Below are positions 5,070 to 5,722 of a stretch of 5,722 bases of DNA, piece by piece. The translations under genes and the position numbers were made by a program. The notes under the pieces are model-generated. The model did no database searches, was not told the origin of the DNA, and was given only the letters and a program-made list of their open reading frames with translations. The stretch comes from Acidimicrobiaceae bacterium (GTDB taxonomy: Bacteria; Actinomycetota; Acidimicrobiia; Acidimicrobiales; UBA8190). The stretch is from NCBI GenBank assembly GCA_003453695.1, contig DMNK01000150.1, forward strand, positions 52,080-57,801, read 5' to 3'. How positions within the stretch are numbered: position 1 is the first letter of the stretch; each line of letters starts with the position of its first letter.

Positions 5070-5722
5070 ATGGTCCACCTCCTGGCAGCCGAAGGGGGGT
5101 ACCAGAGCTTCGTACTGACCAGCACCGAGAAGACCTGGCTGGTGCTGGTGCTGGTGGCGGCGCTGGTTGGCATCGCCGCCGGGCTGGTGCTCATGCGGGG
5201 CGTGCTTCGGGCCGACACCGGCACCGACTCCATGCGGTCGATCGCTGCCGCCATCCAGGAAGGCGCCGTGGCCTTCCTGCGCCGGCAGTTCCGGGCCATC
5301 CTCCTCGTGCTGGTCCCGCTGGCGGTGCTGATCTTCTTCACGGCCACCAAGGTGGTGCGGCCCGACGGCTCGGTGGCGCTCAGCTTCGGCTCCGCCGGGG
5401 GGTTCCGGGTGCTGTGCTTCGTGTTCGGCGCCGCCTTGTCGGGGCTCACCGGCTTCATCGGCATGAGCCTGGCCGTCAGGGGCAACGTGCGGACGGCGGC
5501 GGCGGCCCGGGGCGGGAAGATGGCCGGCGCCCTGCGGGTGGCGTTCCGCACCGGAGCCATCACCGGGATGCTGTGCGTGGGGCTCGGGCTGCTCGGGGCC
5601 ACCGTCATCGTCTTCTCCTTCCAGAACACCGCCACCGCCGTGCTGGTGGGCTTCGGATTCGGGGCGTCGCTCCTGGCGCTCTTCATGCGGGTCGGCGGCG
5701 GCATCTTCACCAAGGCCGCCGA
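5070..5722 (+). CDS. hppA: Membrane-bound ion-translocating pyrophosphatase, N-terminal part (cut by window edge)
   Basis: This is the first 217 codons of a membrane pyrophosphatase, which hydrolyses cytosolic pyrophosphate and pumps protons (or sodium in some subtypes) across the membrane. Full-length proteins are roughly 650-800 residues, so about a third is present. Hydrophobic segments lie near residues 22-44, 76-92, 110-136, 160-183 and 188-207. Recognisable family blocks are IAAAIQEGAVAFLRRQF (58-74), SGLTGFIGMSLAVRGNVRTA (124-143) and the terminal LFMRVGGGIFTKAA (204-217). The frame ends exactly where the catalytic, pyrophosphate-binding DVGADLVGK-type motif should begin. The position that decides potassium dependence and the residues that decide ion choice are also outside. 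The start is ATG 5070, supported by AAGGGAG. It follows the permease on the same strand after 175 bp and probably has its own promoter. Confidence 0.93.
   Translation, partial: MVHLLAAEGGYQSFVLTSTEKTWLVLVLVAALVGIAAGLVLMRGVLRADTGTDSMRSIAAAIQEGAVAFLRRQFRAILLVLVPLAVLIFFTATKVVRPDGSVALSFGSAGGFRVLCFVFGAALSGLTGFIGMSLAVRGNVRTAAAARGGKMAGALRVAFRTGAITGMLCVGLGLLGATVIVFSFQNTATAVLVGFGFGASLLALFMRVGGGIFTKAA

Noticed and set aside
5048..5713. A 221-codon minus-strand frame antisense to hppA
   Set aside because: The Ser/Thr/Arg/Pro-rich translation has no domain, and the plus strand is clearly hppA with a good ribosome-binding site.

Overview
This window comes from a very GC-rich bacterial chromosome. Gene content, gene order and codon use point to Actinomycetota, most likely an Acidimicrobiia-like lineage. 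That placement is inferred from protein resemblance and layout, because no rRNA or marker gene is present. All the substantial genes look intact except the last, which is cut by the window edge. There are no tRNAs, rRNAs, insertion sequences or CRISPR arrays.

Layout. Bases 1-51 hold a 22-bp tandem repeat. A possible 27-residue single-span membrane peptide follows (72-155, +), then a weak hairpin at the convergent junction (161-181). Three genes on the minus strand form one apparent operon, read from 2382 down to 210. The first two are RCK/TrkA-type potassium regulators resembling mycobacterial CeoB and CeoC, which overlap by GTGA. The third is a SerB1-like HAD-IB phosphatase starting 11 bp after ceoC. 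A 148-bp divergent region (2383-2530) separates this operon from a large plus-strand permease gene (2531-4894). After a 175-bp gap with a candidate promoter and two hairpins, the 5' part of a membrane pyrophosphatase gene (hppA, 5070 to the edge) begins.

Function. The permease is an APC-superfamily protein that closely resembles the potassium/proton symporter KimA of Bacillus subtilis, including the acidic, tyrosine and threonine positions linked to potassium binding there. It sits divergently beside two cytosolic RCK proteins, and no TrkH/KtrB-type channel subunit is visible. The simplest reading is a potassium-uptake locus in which the RCK pair gates or tunes the permease. The same divergent arrangement is found in Mycobacterium tuberculosis (Rv2690c next to ceoB-ceoC). 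The proton-pumping pyrophosphatase downstream could help supply the proton-motive force such uptake needs.

The most unusual feature is the permease C-terminus. After the usual USP-like cytoplasmic domain and a basic linker it carries an OB-fold-like domain. In mycobacteria a similar OB-fold protein is encoded separately, close to ceoB-ceoC. This looks like a natural fusion that ties the stand-alone OB protein to the potassium-transport machinery.
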